Part shown: in pieces, positions 38,675 to 50,255 of the stretch | How the letters are laid out: each line of letters opens with the position of its first letter | How positions within the stretch are numbered: position 1 is the stretch's first letter | Assembly (NCBI GenBank): GCA_024641855.1 | Contig: JAHECG010000002.1 | Location: 52,089 to 116,088 of the forward strand | Direction of reading: 5' to 3' | DNA: 64,000 nucleotides | Source of the DNA: Betaproteobacteria bacterium | Lineage (GTDB): Bacteria > Pseudomonadota > Gammaproteobacteria > Burkholderiales > Thiobacteraceae | Made by a program: the position numbers and the translations under genes | The notes under the pieces: model-generated | What the model was told of the DNA's origin: nothing | The model's database searches: none | The model's input: the letters and a program-made list of their open reading frames with translations, nothing else

Positions 38675-41083
38675 TCAATGTTTGACGACTGTAGTCGGCT
38701 TTTCCTCGATCTTCGTTGGTGGTGTCGCAGGCGCTTCATCCGGCAACGATTGCGGCTTGCGCTCCAACGCATACTCCAAGACTTGATCAATCCAACGTAC
38801 TGGATGCAACTCAAGTTTGTTTTTAATATTGTCCGGTATGTCAGCCAAGTCCTTCGTATTTTCTTGGGGGATCAAAACGGTTTTAATTCCACCACGATGT
38901 GCTGCAAGCAACTTTTCCTTTAATCCACCAATCGGCAATACTTCGCCACGCAGCGTGATTTCCCCGGTCATGGCTACATCGGCACGAACGGGGATGCCGG
39001 TAAGTACCGATACCATTGCAGTACAAATTGCGATGCCCGCACTGGGGCCATCTTTAGGCGTCGCGCCTTCTGGCAAATGGATATGGATATCATTGTTTTG
39101 GTAAAAGTCCTCCGGAATGCCTAGCTTCTTAGATCTGCTACGCACCACTGACAATGCCGCTTGTATCGATTCTTGCATCACATCACCTAGTTTTCCCGTG
39201 GTGATTGTTTTGCCTCTACCAGGTATTTTGACGGATTCAATCGTTAGCAACTCACCGCCCACTTCGGTCCAAGCCAAACCAGTGACCTGCCCCACTTGAT
39301 TCGCTTTTTCAGCCATACCATAACTGAAACGCCGAACACCCAAAAACTTATCCAAATTGCGCGCGCTGACGGTAATTTTGTTGGCCTTTTTATCGACCAA
39401 CAAAGATTTCACCACCTTGCGACAAATTTTGGCGATTTCACGTTCCAGACTACGCACACCCGCTTCACGCGTGTAATAGCGAACAATGTCACGAATCGCG
39501 CTCTGTGTAACGCTAATCTCACCCTGCTTCAAACCATGCGTCTTAATCTGCTTTTGTAATAGATAATTGATCGCGATATTTATCTTTTCGTCTTCCGTAT
39601 AGCCGGCCAGACGAATCACTTCCATTCGATCGAGTAGTGGCGCCGGAATATTTAAGGAATTGGCGGTTGCCACGAACATTACCTCAGACAAATCAAATTC
39701 GACTTCAACATAATGATCTACAAATGTGTGGTTTTGCTCAGGATCCAGCACTTCCAATAATGCGGAAGAAGGATCACCACGAAAATCTGACCCCATTTTG
39801 TCCACTTCATCAAGCAAGAACAGTGGATTGCGAACACCGACTTTCGTCATGCTTTGCAAAATCTTGCCAGGCATGGATCCAATATAAGTACGGCGATGAC
39901 CGCGTATTTCAGCTTCGTCGCGCACCCCACCTAAAGCCATCCGCACATATTTACGGTTAGTTGCTTTGGCAATGGACTGCCCGAGTGACGTTTTACCAAC
40001 ACCAGGCGGGCCCACCAAACAAAGAATCGGCGCCTTGAGTTTATCCACCCGCTGTTGCACTGCAAGATACTCAATAATGCGTTCTTTGACCCGATCAAGG
40101 CCAAAATGATCCTCATTCAACACGTCTTCAGCACGGCTCAAATCTTTGCTGATTTTGCTCTTTTTACGCCACGGTAAATTGACGATAGTCTCGACAAAAT
40201 TACGTACTACAGTCGCTTCGGCAGCCATCGGCGACATCATTTTGAGTTTTTTCAGTTCTGACATGGCTTTGGCTTGCGCCTCTTTCGACATCTTCGACTC
40301 AACGACACGTTTCTCTAGATCGTCAAGATCGGCGCCTTCTTCCATGTCGCCCAATTCCTTCTGAATCGCCTTAACTTGTTCATTCAGATAGTACTCACGC
40401 TGGCTCTTCTCCATTTGCCGCTTCACCCGGCCACGAATGCGTTTTTCAACTTGCAAAATATCGATTTCAGCATTGAGTAAACCAAACAGATGCTCCAGGC
40501 GCTCATGCACCGAGAACATTTCAAGAATTTCCTGTTTCTGTTCCAACTTAATAGGTAAATGCGCAGCAATCGTATCCGCAAGACGGCCCGCATCATCAAT
40601 GCTGGCGAGCGAAGTCAGAATTTCGGGTGGTATTTTTTTGTTGAGTTTTACGTACTGATCAAACTCCGTAAAAACACTACGCATCAAGGCCAGGGTTTCG
40701 TTGTCGGTTGGGGGTTCAATCAATGTGATTTCAGCATCCGCCGCAAAATGCGTTTTCGCATCGATAAAATCACTGATTTGCGCGCGTTGATTCCCTTCGA
40801 CCAGCACTTTTACTGTGCCATCCGGTAATTTCAACATTTGCAAAATGCTCGCGACACTACCCACGTGGTAAAGATCATCGGTGGTGGGCTCGTCTTTCGA
40901 AGCAGATTTTTGCGCCACAAGCAAAATATGCTTACCGGCTTCCATCGCAACTTCTAGCGCTTTAATGGATTTCGGACGCCCCACGAATAGGGGAATCACG
41001 ATATGGGGATAGACCACCACATCACGGAGTGGTAACAGGGGTAACGTTACGCGGTCGCCCAGAGTCTCTTGAGGTAAGCTCAT
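38675..41083 (-). CDS. lon: ATP-dependent protease Lon
   Basis: [38 protein letters not shown]; catalytic [14 protein letters not shown]. Confidence 0.97.
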   Translation of the reverse strand: MSLPQETLGDRVTLPLLPLRDVVVYPHIVIPLFVGRPKSIKALEVAMEAGKHILLVAQKSASKDEPTTDDLYHVGSVASILQMLKLPDGTVKVLVEGNQRAQISDFIDAKTHFAADAEITLIEPPTDNETLALMRSVFTEFDQYVKLNKKIPPEILTSLASIDDAGRLADTIAAHLPIKLEQKQEILEMFSVHERLEHLFGLLNAEIDILQVEKRIRGRVKRQMEKSQREYYLNEQVKAIQKELGDMEEGADLDDLEKRVVESKMSKEAQAKAMSELKKLKMMSPMAAEATVVRNFVETIVNLPWRKKSKISKDLSRAEDVLNEDHFGLDRVKERIIEYLAVQQRVDKLKAPILCLVGPPGVGKTSLGQSIAKATNRKYVRMALGGVRDEAEIRGHRRTYIGSMPGKILQSMTKVGVRNPLFLLDEVDKMGSDFRGDPSSALLEVLDPEQNHTFVDHYVEVEFDLSEVMFVATANSLNIPAPLLDRMEVIRLAGYTEDEKINIAINYLLQKQIKTHGLKQGEISVTQSAIRDIVRYYTREAGVRSLEREIAKICRKVVKSLLVDKKANKITVSARNLDKFLGVRRFSYGMAEKANQVGQVTGLAWTEVGGELLTIESVKIPGRGKTITTGKLGDVMQESIQAALSVVRSRSKKLGIPEDFYQNNDIHIHLPEGATPKDGPSAGIAICTAMVSVLTGIPVRADVAMTGEITLRGEVLPIGGLKEKLLAAHRGGIKTVLIPQENTKDLADIPDNIKNKLELHPVRWIDQVLEYALERKPQSLPDEAPATPPTKIEEKPTTVVKH

Positions 41084-41252
41084 AATTTATCTGCCTAAGT
41101 TAGAAGCGAGTTTAAGTGAGATTGGGGCCTAATCGACTATATCAAGAGCCGATTTGGATTCATTTGCAAAACGCCACCGAATGGTGACGTTTTGCTCTTG
41201 GAAAGAATAGCGGCGCGCTGACGGAAATACTTGAATGGCAAAAATCGTTGAT

Positions 41253-42512
41253 TCACGCGACGCGCGGTTGATCCGCATAAATAAGCATAGGCTTGGTGTT
41301 GTCTTTAATCACATCTTCGTCTAACACCACCTTGGCAACATCTTTAAGCGATGGGAGTTCATACATAATGTCCAGCAGCACATGTTCCATAATCGATCGT
41401 AGGCCGCGTGCGCCAGTCTTACGCGCAAGGGCCTTGCGTGCAATCTCTTCAATCGCACTATCGCGAAACTCCAGTTCAACCCCTTCCATATTGAAGAGCT
41501 TTTGATACTGGCGAACCAAGGCATTCTTCGGTTCAGTTAAGATTTGTACCAGCGCTTTTTCATCCAACTCTTCTAAAGTTGCCACGACAGGTAAACGACC
41601 CACAAATTCAGGAATCAAACCAAATTTGATCAAATCTTCGGGTTCAACACCGCGCAAAACTTCACCAATAGCTTTTCGATCTTCTTTACTTTTCACTTGT
41701 GCGCCGAAACCGATTCCACCCTTTTCAGAGCGGTTACGAATAACCTTGACCAAACCGTCAAAAGCACCGCCACAAATAAACAAAATATTGGACGTATCGA
41801 CCTGAACAAACTCCTGATTCGGATGTTTGCGTCCCCCTTGTGGTGGCACAGAAGCAACCGTCCCTTCAATCAGTTTCAGCAGGGCTTGCTGTACACCCTC
41901 GCCCGAAACATCGCGCGTAATAGAGGGATTATCCGATTTTCGTGAAATCTTATCAATTTCATCAATATAAACAATTCCTTGCTGCGCTTTTTCGACGTTG
42001 TAATCACACTTTTGCAGCAACTTTTGAATGATATTTTCGACATCTTCACCCACATAGCCAGCTTCAGTAAGCGTAGTGGCATCGGCGATCACAAAAGGCA
42101 CATTGAGTAGCCGCGCCAAGGTTTGCGCCAGTAAAGTCTTACCGGATCCCGTTGGGCCAATTAGCAAAATATTGCTTTTGGAAAGCTCAACTTCGTCGGT
42201 TTTAGACGTATTCTTCAACCGTTTGTAATGGTTATAAACGGCAACAGACAGAATTTTCTTTGCTACGTCTTGGCCTATTACATATTGACCGAGAATTTGA
42301 CAGATCTCAGCAGGCGTCGGCAATTCTGTACCGCCTGCCTTCGCACCTGCGTCACCCTGAATTTCTTCTCGGATGATGTCGTTGCACAAATCAACGCACT
42401 CGTCACAAATAAAGACCGATGGGCCCGCGATGAGCTTGCGCACTTCATGCTGGCTTTTACCGCAGAAGGAACAGTAAAGTAATTTTTCGTTACTGCCGGT
42501 TTTATCGTTCAT
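41253..42512 (-). CDS. clpX: ATP-dependent Clp protease ATP-binding subunit ClpX
   Basis: [32 protein letters not shown] zinc domain; [15 protein letters not shown]. Confidence 0.97.
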   Translation of the reverse strand: MNDKTGSNEKLLYCSFCGKSQHEVRKLIAGPSVFICDECVDLCNDIIREEIQGDAGAKAGGTELPTPAEICQILGQYVIGQDVAKKILSVAVYNHYKRLKNTSKTDEVELSKSNILLIGPTGSGKTLLAQTLARLLNVPFVIADATTLTEAGYVGEDVENIIQKLLQKCDYNVEKAQQGIVYIDEIDKISRKSDNPSITRDVSGEGVQQALLKLIEGTVASVPPQGGRKHPNQEFVQVDTSNILFICGGAFDGLVKVIRNRSEKGGIGFGAQVKSKEDRKAIGEVLRGVEPEDLIKFGLIPEFVGRLPVVATLEELDEKALVQILTEPKNALVRQYQKLFNMEGVELEFRDSAIEEIARKALARKTGARGLRSIMEHVLLDIMYELPSLKDVAKVVLDEDVIKDNTKPMLIYADQPRVA

Positions 42513-42542
42513 AACCCAATCCTCTTAATGACGGTGTTTACA

Positions 42543-43193
42543 TCAATCCGTTGCTTCGCCTCGATTAACCAGTACTTTATCCACCAAACCATAAGTGACC
42601 GCCTGATCGCCACTCATAAAATAGTCACGATCGCTGTCGCGTTCAATGACTTCAACTGGTTGCCCAGTGTGCTTGGATAAAATATCGTTCAATCGCGAAC
42701 GCAAATACAGTATCTCTTTGGCCTGAATTTCAATGTCCGAGGCTTGACCTTGAAATCCGCCTGACGGTTGATGAATCATCACACGCGAATTGGGTAAGCA
42801 AAAACGCTTACCCTTAGCACCCGAGGCCAATAAGAATGCGCCCATACTGGCGGCAATACCGGTACAAAGCGTACCTACATCCGGCTTAATAAATTGCATG
42901 GTGTCGTAAATTGCCAAACCTGCCGAAACCGACCCGCCCGGGGAATTGATATAAAAACTAATATCTTTATCGGGATTTTCCGATTCTAAGAACAACAACT
43001 GCGCAACAATCACATTGGCGGTTGCATCGTTAACCGGCCCAACCAAAAACACCACGCGTTCTTTTAATAAGCGCGAATAAATATCATATGAGCGTTCGCC
43101 ACGACCACTCTGCTCGATCACCATCGGGATGTAACCAAGCATTTGCGGATCAAATCCGTTACGGTCAGCGAAATGCATAAAACGATCGATCAT
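42543..43193 (-). CDS. clpP: ATP-dependent Clp protease proteolytic subunit
   Basis: [44 protein letters not shown]. Confidence 0.97.
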   Translation of the reverse strand: MIDRFMHFADRNGFDPQMLGYIPMVIEQSGRGERSYDIYSRLLKERVVFLVGPVNDATANVIVAQLLFLESENPDKDISFYINSPGGSVSAGLAIYDTMQFIKPDVGTLCTGIAASMGAFLLASGAKGKRFCLPNSRVMIHQPSGGFQGQASDIEIQAKEILYLRSRLNDILSKHTGQPVEVIERDSDRDYFMSGDQAVTYGLVDKVLVNRGEATD

Positions 43194-44497
43194 TTATTGG
43201 TTCCCATTAACGCATCAAAAGGAGTGGATTTATCTTCCACTTGCACTTGCTTCAAAGCCCAGCTTACCACATTCTGTTCTAACGCCAAGGATTCAACTTC
43301 CGCAAGCCGAGTAGGGTTTTCATAGTACCAAGCGATCACTTGTTCGGGCTGTTCGTAGCTTTCGGCATAGCTCTCCACTTGCTTGCGAACTTGCGCTGGA
43401 TCCGCCTTCAAATCATTAGCTTTTACCACTTCCGCCAAAATCAAGCCTAATGAAACGCGTCGCGTCGCTTGCTCTTCAAAAAACTGGGGCGGTAAAGCGA
43501 TATCAGCACCTTGAATGCCGCGTGCTTGCATGTCCTGTCGCATTTGTTGAGCTAAACGCTCAGTTTCCGAGTCGATTAAAACCCGGGGAACCGACAATGG
43601 GGTGGCGGAAATCAACGCTTGCATCACTTGTTCCTTGATCTTGTTATCGACCCGTTTTTCAACTTCACGTTCAATATTGGTACGTACATCTGCGCGCATC
43701 TTTGTGACATCGCCATCCTCAACACCTAAAGATTGCGCAAATTCCGCGTCAATCTCCGGTAATTTTGGTGCCAGAACTTTATTCAGTTTAGCCTCAAAAG
43801 TTGCAGTTTTTCCTGCAACTTCTTTACCTTGATAGTCGCCTGGAAAAGTCACTTCAAAAGACTTTGACTCACCCACTTGCATACCCATGAGCGCATTATC
43901 AAATTCAGCCAGTGTGCGCCCTTGCCCCAACGTCACGACAAACCCTTTAGCCTCATTACCCACGAAGGACTCGCCGGCGATTTTCCCAACATAATCAAGA
44001 TCGACTTGATCGCCCACTTGGGCAGCACGATCCACGGGAGAAAAAGTCGCGCGTTGTTTACGCAACACCTCGATCGTGTTATCAACGTCTAGCTCGGTGA
44101 CTTGAACTACAGGGCGTTCGACCTTGGCGGCCGCAAGATCGCCAATAACGACTTCAGGATAGACTTCAAAGACTGCGGTAAATTCCAATTGGTCGGCACT
44201 ACTGGCTTCAGCGGCAGGTTCAATGCGTGGATATCCCGCAATTTTTATTTGCTGTTCGCGCAACGTATCGTTAATGCGTTGGCTACCCACTTCTGAAATA
44301 ACTTCTTGGCGCACTTGCCCGCCATATTGTTGTGCCACGATTCTCATCGGCACTTTACCCGGACGAAAGCCATGCAATTTCACAGTACGCGCAAGGCGCT
44401 TTAATCGGTTTTCGACTTCCGCCTCAATTTGAGCACGTGGTATAGAGATTTGAACGCGCCGCTCCAATTGGCCGGTAGTTTCAACTTGTCCTTGCAT
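43190..44497 (-). CDS. tig: Trigger factor
   Basis: Start chosen at [25 protein letters not shown] (upstream frame runs into a tRNA); [19 protein letters not shown]. Confidence 0.95.
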   Translation of the reverse strand: MQGQVETTGQLERRVQISIPRAQIEAEVENRLKRLARTVKLHGFRPGKVPMRIVAQQYGGQVRQEVISEVGSQRINDTLREQQIKIAGYPRIEPAAEASSADQLEFTAVFEVYPEVVIGDLAAAKVERPVVQVTELDVDNTIEVLRKQRATFSPVDRAAQVGDQVDLDYVGKIAGESFVGNEAKGFVVTLGQGRTLAEFDNALMGMQVGESKSFEVTFPGDYQGKEVAGKTATFEAKLNKVLAPKLPEIDAEFAQSLGVEDGDVTKMRADVRTNIEREVEKRVDNKIKEQVMQALISATPLSVPRVLIDSETERLAQQMRQDMQARGIQGADIALPPQFFEEQATRRVSLGLILAEVVKANDLKADPAQVRKQVESYAESYEQPEQVIAWYYENPTRLAEVESLALEQNVVSWALKQVQVEDKSTPFDALMGTNK

Positions 44498-44524
44498 GAT
44501 TATGTCCTTAAATTCAAATAGTTC

Positions 44525-44609
44525 TGGTGCGAAAGGGGGGACTCGAACCCCCACGCCCTGCGGCGCTGGAACCTAAATCCAGTGCGTCTACCAATTCCGC
44601 CACTTTCGC
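44525..44609 (-). tRNA. tRNA-Leu (TAG), CCA encoded
   Basis: GCGAAAGTGGCGGAATTGGTAGACGCACTGGATTTAGGTTCCAGCGCCGCAGGGCGTGGGGGTTCGAGTCCCCCCTTTCGCACCA. Confidence 0.95.
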
Positions 44610-44698
44610 TTAAAATGCAGCATTTTAGTCGAAACCCGTCGCCGAGTCATTTTTACCATCTAACCCGCTCATTATAAGCGACATTCTGGAGCCTGCCG

Positions 44699-45517
44699 GT
44701 GGATTATGCTGTTCAGCACTACGAGAATTTCCCTGTTGCTTCAATTCTTTTACCACGCCACTTACGTTATCCGGTACAGATCATCTATGCCTTTGCCCGC
44801 CAGGCAGATGATTTTGCCGATGAAGGCAATGACGAGCCCGAGGTGCGAATCCGCAAACTTCAAGCGTTCAATACCGAGTTAGATCATATTGCGCAAGGAG
44901 AAATAAGCGCTATCCCGCTATTCCAGGATCTAGCCAGCGTAATTAAAGCGCATCAACTTCCCCTAAGTTATTTCCGTGATCTACTCGATGCCTTTAGCCA
45001 AGATGTGCGAAAAACACGGTATGCTAACTTCGCTGAAGTCATGGATTATTGTCGACGCTCTGCCAACCCGATCGGCCGATTGCTATTGCATTTATACGGG
45101 CGCAACGATGCCCGCGAACTCGCCATGTCTGATGGCATCTGTTCCGCATTGCAACTGATAAATTTTTTGCAGGACATCGCCATTGACTATCAAAAAGGCC
45201 GCATTTACCTACCCCAAGATGAACTGGCAAAATACAACATTACCGAGCACCAACTCGCACGTGGCGAGACCAACGATCTATGGTGGCCTTTTATGCAATT
45301 CCAAATTGCACGCGCGCAAAAATTACTGCAAGCTGGTGCACCTTTAGGCAAGCAACTACCAGGAAGAATCGGACTGGAGCTACGTCTCATTGTGTTGGGT
45401 GGAGACCGTATTTTGAACAAGCTACATACATCGAAGGGCGATATTTTTCATCATCGCCCCGTTTTAAAAAAAATCGATTGGCTATCGATGATCTATCGCG
45501 CAGTTAGGGCCAAATGA
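44699..45517 (+). CDS. hpnC: Squalene/hopanoid synthesis protein HpnC (GTG start)
   Basis: YENFPVASILLPRHLRYPVQIIYAFARQADDFADEG; INFLQDIAIDYQKGRIYLPQDEL; followed by hpnD and hpnE. Confidence 0.9.
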   Translation: MDYAVQHYENFPVASILLPRHLRYPVQIIYAFARQADDFADEGNDEPEVRIRKLQAFNTELDHIAQGEISAIPLFQDLASVIKAHQLPLSYFRDLLDAFSQDVRKTRYANFAEVMDYCRRSANPIGRLLLHLYGRNDARELAMSDGICSALQLINFLQDIAIDYQKGRIYLPQDELAKYNITEHQLARGETNDLWWPFMQFQIARAQKLLQAGAPLGKQLPGRIGLELRLIVLGGDRILNKLHTSKGDIFHHRPVLKKIDWLSMIYRAVRAK

Positions 45518-46347
45518 CCCCGGTCGAATATTGTCAAAACAAAGCCGTACAAAGCGGTTCCAGCTTTTATTACAGTTTTTTGTTTTTACCAAAAGAACGT
45601 CGTGAAGCGATCACTGCGCTGTATGCCTTTTGTCGTGAAGTCGATGACATTGCCGACGAATGCAACGATACCGCCATTGCGCGCGTGAAACTCGAATGGT
45701 GGCGACAAGAATTAGCGCAGACATTTGCCGATAAACCCAGTCACCCAGTCAGCCAAGCCTTATTGCCGGCGATCCGCAACTATGGCTTAGCTCTAGAGCT
45801 GTTCGAAGAAATTATCGACGGCATGGAAATGGATTTGCAACACGTGCGTTATGCTGATTTCAAAGCGTTGCAATTGTATTGCTACCGAGTGGCCGCCGTG
45901 GTTGGGCAACTCGCCGCTGCGATATTCGGATATAGCGATCGCGGGACGCTAAAGTATGCTCATGATTTAGGCATCGCGTTTCAACTCACCAACATTATTC
46001 GCGACGTCGGAGAAGATGCCAGGCGCAACCGCATCTATCTGCCTCAAGATGAACTCGCGCAATTTGGCGTATCGGAAAGTAGTATCCTTTCCGGCCAATC
46101 CAGTCCCGAATTTCGCGCCTTGCTGGCGCACCAAACAGCACGAGCCCAGCAATACTACCAGCAAGCCATGCAAGAATTACCGCAAGCGGATCGCCGCAAC
46201 CAACGTCCTGGCTTAGTCATGGCTGCCATTTATCGAGCGGTGCTGAATGAAATCGCGGCGGATGATTTCCCCGTACTCCAACAACGCGTATCGTTAACCC
46301 CTGTTCGCAAGCTGTGGCTTGCTTGGCGCACCTGGGTGTTTCACTAA
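45514..46347 (+). CDS. hpnD: Presqualene diphosphate synthase HpnD
   Basis: SSFYYSFLFLPKERREAITALYAFCREVDDIADEC; LTNIIRDVGEDARRNRIYLPQDEL; ATGA overlap with hpnC. Confidence 0.92.
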   Translation: MTPVEYCQNKAVQSGSSFYYSFLFLPKERREAITALYAFCREVDDIADECNDTAIARVKLEWWRQELAQTFADKPSHPVSQALLPAIRNYGLALELFEEIIDGMEMDLQHVRYADFKALQLYCYRVAAVVGQLAAAIFGYSDRGTLKYAHDLGIAFQLTNIIRDVGEDARRNRIYLPQDELAQFGVSESSILSGQSSPEFRALLAHQTARAQQYYQQAMQELPQADRRNQRPGLVMAAIYRAVLNEIAADDFPVLQQRVSLTPVRKLWLAWRTWVFH

Positions 46348-46351
46348 CTCC

Positions 46352-47644
46352 ATGTCTGTTGCCATCATTGGCGGTGGCTGGGCCGGCCTAGCCGCTGCCG
46401 TTACTTTAGCTGAGCAACAGGTTCCGGTGACCTTATTTGAAAGCGCCGCTCAACTGGGTGGCCGCGCACGACGCGTTGCGATCAACGGCCTTTCCTTAGA
46501 CAACGGTCAGCACATTTTAATTGGGGCTTACCATGAAACGCTACGCCTTCTGAATCAAGTTGGCGTCGATTTTGAGCGCGCCTGTTTTGGACCAGCACTC
46601 AGACTACAAGTTGAACCGGCGTTTCGTCTACAAGCTGCATCGCTGCCAGCGCCTTGGCATTTAGGCCTTGGATTGCTGCGTAGCCATGGAATTTCGCTAC
46701 GCGAAAAATTTTCCGCCATGCGTTTTTTGTTAGCATTAAATCGCATGCGGTTCCATGTCAGCCCTGAACTCTCGGTGTCCACGTTGCTGTCGCAACAAAA
46801 TCAAAGCATCAACTTAAATGCGTTTCTCTGGCACCCCTTGTGCCTAGCCGCACTCAACACCCCCCCCGAGAATGCATCTGCACAGATCTTTATCAATGTG
46901 CTGCGCGACGCATTTTTTGCTGCACGGGACGATAGCCGCTTATTGTTACCACAAATCGATTTAGGCGCACTGTTCCCAGATGCTGCAACCCGTTATCTCA
47001 ATTCAAACCGGGGAAACCTGCACTGCAATCGACGTATTCAACACATCGATATGCATCATGGAGCTTTTACTCTGCATCATGCCCAAGGCACCGACACTTT
47101 TTCTCATGTGGTGTGTGCCCTCCCGTCATTTCGGGTGTCTGCGCTACTCGGGCACATCCCCGCAATGCAAGCGATTACCGCAGAGCTTTCGACTTGGCAC
47201 TATCAACCGATCTACACCATCTACCTACAATATGACGCGGAAGTGCAACTCCCGTTCCCCTTACTCGGTCTCTCGCAAACCATGAGCCAGTGGGTGATTG
47301 ATCGCGTGCTGACACAACAACCTGGCCTACTAGCCGTCATCATTAGCGCGCAAGGCGCGCATGAAAAGTTGAGTCATGAAGCACTAGCCCTACATGTTCA
47401 AAACGAGTTGCGTCAAACATTAGGCATCAACGCGATCCCACATTGGACACAAGTCATTGCGGAAAAACGCGCTACATTTTCCTGTACGCCAAATTTACAA
47501 CGTCCACAGAATCAAACACCCGTTCCAGGACTTTTCTTGGCCGGCGATTACACAATATCTGACTACCCTGCCACCCTCGAAGCCGCGATCCGTAGCGGTG
47601 TGAATAGCGCGCGCTTGGTTTTGCACAATCTAGCCCGATTGTAG
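46352..47644 (+). CDS. hpnE: Hydroxysqualene dehydroxylase HpnE
   Basis: Start chosen at MSVAIIGGGWAGLAAAVTLAEQQVPVTLFES; LDNGQHILIGAYHETL. Confidence 0.9.
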   Translation: MSVAIIGGGWAGLAAAVTLAEQQVPVTLFESAAQLGGRARRVAINGLSLDNGQHILIGAYHETLRLLNQVGVDFERACFGPALRLQVEPAFRLQAASLPAPWHLGLGLLRSHGISLREKFSAMRFLLALNRMRFHVSPELSVSTLLSQQNQSINLNAFLWHPLCLAALNTPPENASAQIFINVLRDAFFAARDDSRLLLPQIDLGALFPDAATRYLNSNRGNLHCNRRIQHIDMHHGAFTLHHAQGTDTFSHVVCALPSFRVSALLGHIPAMQAITAELSTWHYQPIYTIYLQYDAEVQLPFPLLGLSQTMSQWVIDRVLTQQPGLLAVIISAQGAHEKLSHEALALHVQNELRQTLGINAIPHWTQVIAEKRATFSCTPNLQRPQNQTPVPGLFLAGDYTISDYPATLEAAIRSGVNSARLVLHNLARL

Positions 47645-47701
47645 AACCCGACATACGGCATCGGAACCCGCTACAATATTGATTTTTTCGGAATGCACGT
47701 C

Positions 47702-48454
47702 ATGAATTACGTTCCTGCCCCTGATTTGCTAAAAGATCGGGTGATACTCGTCACCGGTGCCGCCCAAGGCATTGGTAAATCCGCCGCCCTGACTTATGCA
47801 AAGTACGGCGCGACCGTATTGTTATTGGGAAGAAAACAGAAAAGTCTGGATACCCTGTATGACGAGATTATGGATGCAGGATACCCTGAACCGATGTCGC
47901 TCAAACTCGACTTAGCCAAGGCAGACGACAAAGAATTTACAGCGATGGCAGAAGCCATCTTCAAACAATTGGGGCGACTCGATGGAATATTGCACAATGC
48001 TGCGCGCTTTGAAGGCTTAATTCCTCTGGAGTTACAAGCCATGGAACCCTGGTTAAATATTTTGCGCGTTAACCTAGTGGCGCCCATTGCGTTGACCCGC
48101 GCATGTTGGCCACTTCTCACGCGCGCACCGGATGCCTCTGTTATCTTCACGTCCGAAACACATGGGCATACACCTGCGGCCTTTTGGGGCGCCTTTGCAG
48201 CTTCAAAAGCAGGATTGGAAGCTGCGGTAAAAATTTGGGCGGAAGAAATCACGCCTCATCCAAATTTTAGAATCAACGGTATCGTGCCAGGGCCAGTCCG
48301 TTCACCACAACGATTAATTAGTCATCCCGCCGAAAATCGGGATCAATTAGCCAGCCTTGAAAGCCTCATGCCGCTCTATCTCTATTTGATGGGTGCAGAT
48401 AGTGTTGGACAAAATGGGCGAATATTCGAGGCGCAGTCCGAAGACTTATTGTAA
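47702..48454 (+). CDS. Short-chain dehydrogenase/reductase, YciK-like
   Basis: APDLLKDRVILVTGAAQGIGKSAALTYAKYGATVLLLGRKQKSLDTLYDEI; WGAFAASKAGLEA. Confidence 0.85.
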   Translation: MNYVPAPDLLKDRVILVTGAAQGIGKSAALTYAKYGATVLLLGRKQKSLDTLYDEIMDAGYPEPMSLKLDLAKADDKEFTAMAEAIFKQLGRLDGILHNAARFEGLIPLELQAMEPWLNILRVNLVAPIALTRACWPLLTRAPDASVIFTSETHGHTPAAFWGAFAASKAGLEAAVKIWAEEITPHPNFRINGIVPGPVRSPQRLISHPAENRDQLASLESLMPLYLYLMGADSVGQNGRIFEAQSEDLL

Positions 48455-49141
48455 ATGGAACTGCAATTTGTCCATGCCAACTTCGATTTGATCAAGATTA
48501 TCGAGCGCATAGGGCTGGGTACCGATGGATTTACCATTCACGATTGGGTACTTTTTCCCTGCCACATGCGTGATGAAATAACCGCCTGGCCGACGCGTGA
48601 TAATCGCGCTCCCTCCAATTTTTCCCAGGGGGGTAATTGCACGCACCAACTCGATTTCACACCCCATCACCCCACCGCCAATACCGCGCACGACACCCAA
48701 AGGAAAAACGGTTTTAACGTTACGTGCATTGGAAACAGCCGTAGAAATGCTAGCGGTATCTTCGCCAACGTTGTCCTCGCCTACCACTTTTAACTTGGTT
48801 CGATCAAAAGCGGGGATCATCAACGTTTTGTCAAAATCCATATCCGGCATGGCTTTTTGATTCACATATTTCAAACGATAACGCCCAACTTCGATCACAT
48901 CGCCATTTTGCAAAATTTGACGTTTTACGACTTGCCCGTTGACGTGGGTGCCGTTCGTCGATTCCATATCCTCTAAAATCTGGTCATTGCCCACGGTTAA
49001 AATTACAGCATGCTCCTTAGATACCCCCTGATCATTGATATGGATATCACAGACAGGTTTGCGCCCGATGGTAAACCGTTCCTTTTCCAGGAAGTAATTT
49101 CCCAACACTGAACCATTCATGCTTAACACTAACTTTGCCAT
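48446..49141 (-). CDS. FHA domain protein (paralog 1)
   Basis: FTIGRKPVCDIHINDQGVSKEHAVI...LEDMESTNGTHVNGQVV; second FHA-like C-terminal region YPIVNGKSIGTQPYALDNLDQIEVG. Confidence 0.9.
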   Translation of the reverse strand: MAKLVLSMNGSVLGNYFLEKERFTIGRKPVCDIHINDQGVSKEHAVILTVGNDQILEDMESTNGTHVNGQVVKRQILQNGDVIEVGRYRLKYVNQKAMPDMDFDKTLMIPAFDRTKLKVVGEDNVGEDTASISTAVSNARNVKTVFPLGVVRGIGGGVMGCEIELVRAITPLGKIGGSAIITRRPGGYFITHVAGKKYPIVNGKSIGTQPYALDNLDQIEVGMDKLQFHLQ

Positions 49142-49153
49142 CTTCGACCTCGT

Positions 49154-49966
49154 CTAAGAAGCAGCGCCAAACCAACGTGCAAAAAAACCAGTACGCAACG
49201 GAAAAGGTTTTTCGACTTTAATTGCAGCAACCGAAATATTATCGTGACCACCATTATCATTCGCCATTGTGACTAACTGCTGAACCAGTAGCGGAATGTT
49301 TTCTTTAATTGCGACCATAGCCAATTCGATATCCATATCATCCACCATATCGTTTAGGCCATCCGAACAAAGCAAGTAAATATCTCCAGGCAACGCGCGT
49401 TCTTGACGTATATCGACGGCAATCGTTTGATTAACCCCCAATGCTCTCGTCACCAGATTGCGGTTGTGTGAGACGCGCGCATCCTCGGCTGAAATTAAAC
49501 CTAACTGAACCTGCTCTTGTAGTAATGAATGATCAATGGTCAGTTGCTCAAGCTTATCGTTACGTAAGCGATATAGACGCGAATCCCCCGCATGGGCAAT
49601 CGTGACCACGTTATCCCGAAACAAGGTAATGACCACAGTCGTACCCATACCTTGAAACTGCGTTTTATTATGGGCCGCATGATAAATCGCTTGGTTAGCG
49701 CGGCTGACAGCATCGCGTAACATCGCCGTTTCCAAATCTACACCGTTAGACTTGCCGACATTCTTGGCGAATTTCTCTTTCAGTTCATTCCCAATGATCA
49801 TGGTCGCCATTCCGCTGGCAACATCGCCCGCTTTATAGCCGCCCATACCATCCGCCAATACGACAAGGCCAAAGTCATCGTCGGCAACGACGCTATCTTC
49901 GTTGAAATTGCGAACCAGACCGGCATCACTGGCACTGGAAATGGTGAGGGCATGCTTCAGTTTCAT
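49154..49966 (-). CDS. PP2C-family Ser/Thr protein phosphatase (paralog 1)
   Basis: DAGLVRNFNEDSVVADDDFGLVVLADGMGGYKAGDVAS; HAGDSRLYRLR; LLCSDGLNDMVDD; GGHDNISV. Confidence 0.93.
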   Translation of the reverse strand: MKLKHALTISSASDAGLVRNFNEDSVVADDDFGLVVLADGMGGYKAGDVASGMATMIIGNELKEKFAKNVGKSNGVDLETAMLRDAVSRANQAIYHAAHNKTQFQGMGTTVVITLFRDNVVTIAHAGDSRLYRLRNDKLEQLTIDHSLLQEQVQLGLISAEDARVSHNRNLVTRALGVNQTIAVDIRQERALPGDIYLLCSDGLNDMVDDMDIELAMVAIKENIPLLVQQLVTMANDNGGHDNISVAAIKVEKPFPLRTGFFARWFGAAS

Positions 49967-50190
49967 TTTGTACTTTTACCGTTGGCAGACAATGGCACAG
50001 ATTTATTTCATAGCGCTATGATTACAAAATGTTACCGTTGGAGTGACTGGCATAATTTAACTTTTGTTAATGTATTCAAATCGCCTGATATTCCAGCGGT
50101 ATTTTACTTAAAATGACTGCCTGAGTTTTAAGTCTTACCCTTTTACGGGCAAAATTCGTAAAAACTTTAGTATTTCAACGCTACAGTCCC

Positions 50191-50219
50191 TTGACACCGT
50201 AGCCGATAAAAACTACTTT
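50191..50219 (+). promoter_or_regulatory. Candidate sigma70 promoter of the Ser/Thr kinase operon
   Basis: TTGACA - 17 nt - TACTTT, about 37 nt upstream of the chosen ATG. Confidence 0.45.
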
Positions 50220-50255
50220 AGATATCCTAACTTGCCAGCTTATTCCTTAAATTAC

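Noticed and set aside
44498-44554. N-terminal extension of trigger factor in the ORF track
   Set aside because: It would run into tRNA-Leu; the conserved trigger factor start is at 44497.
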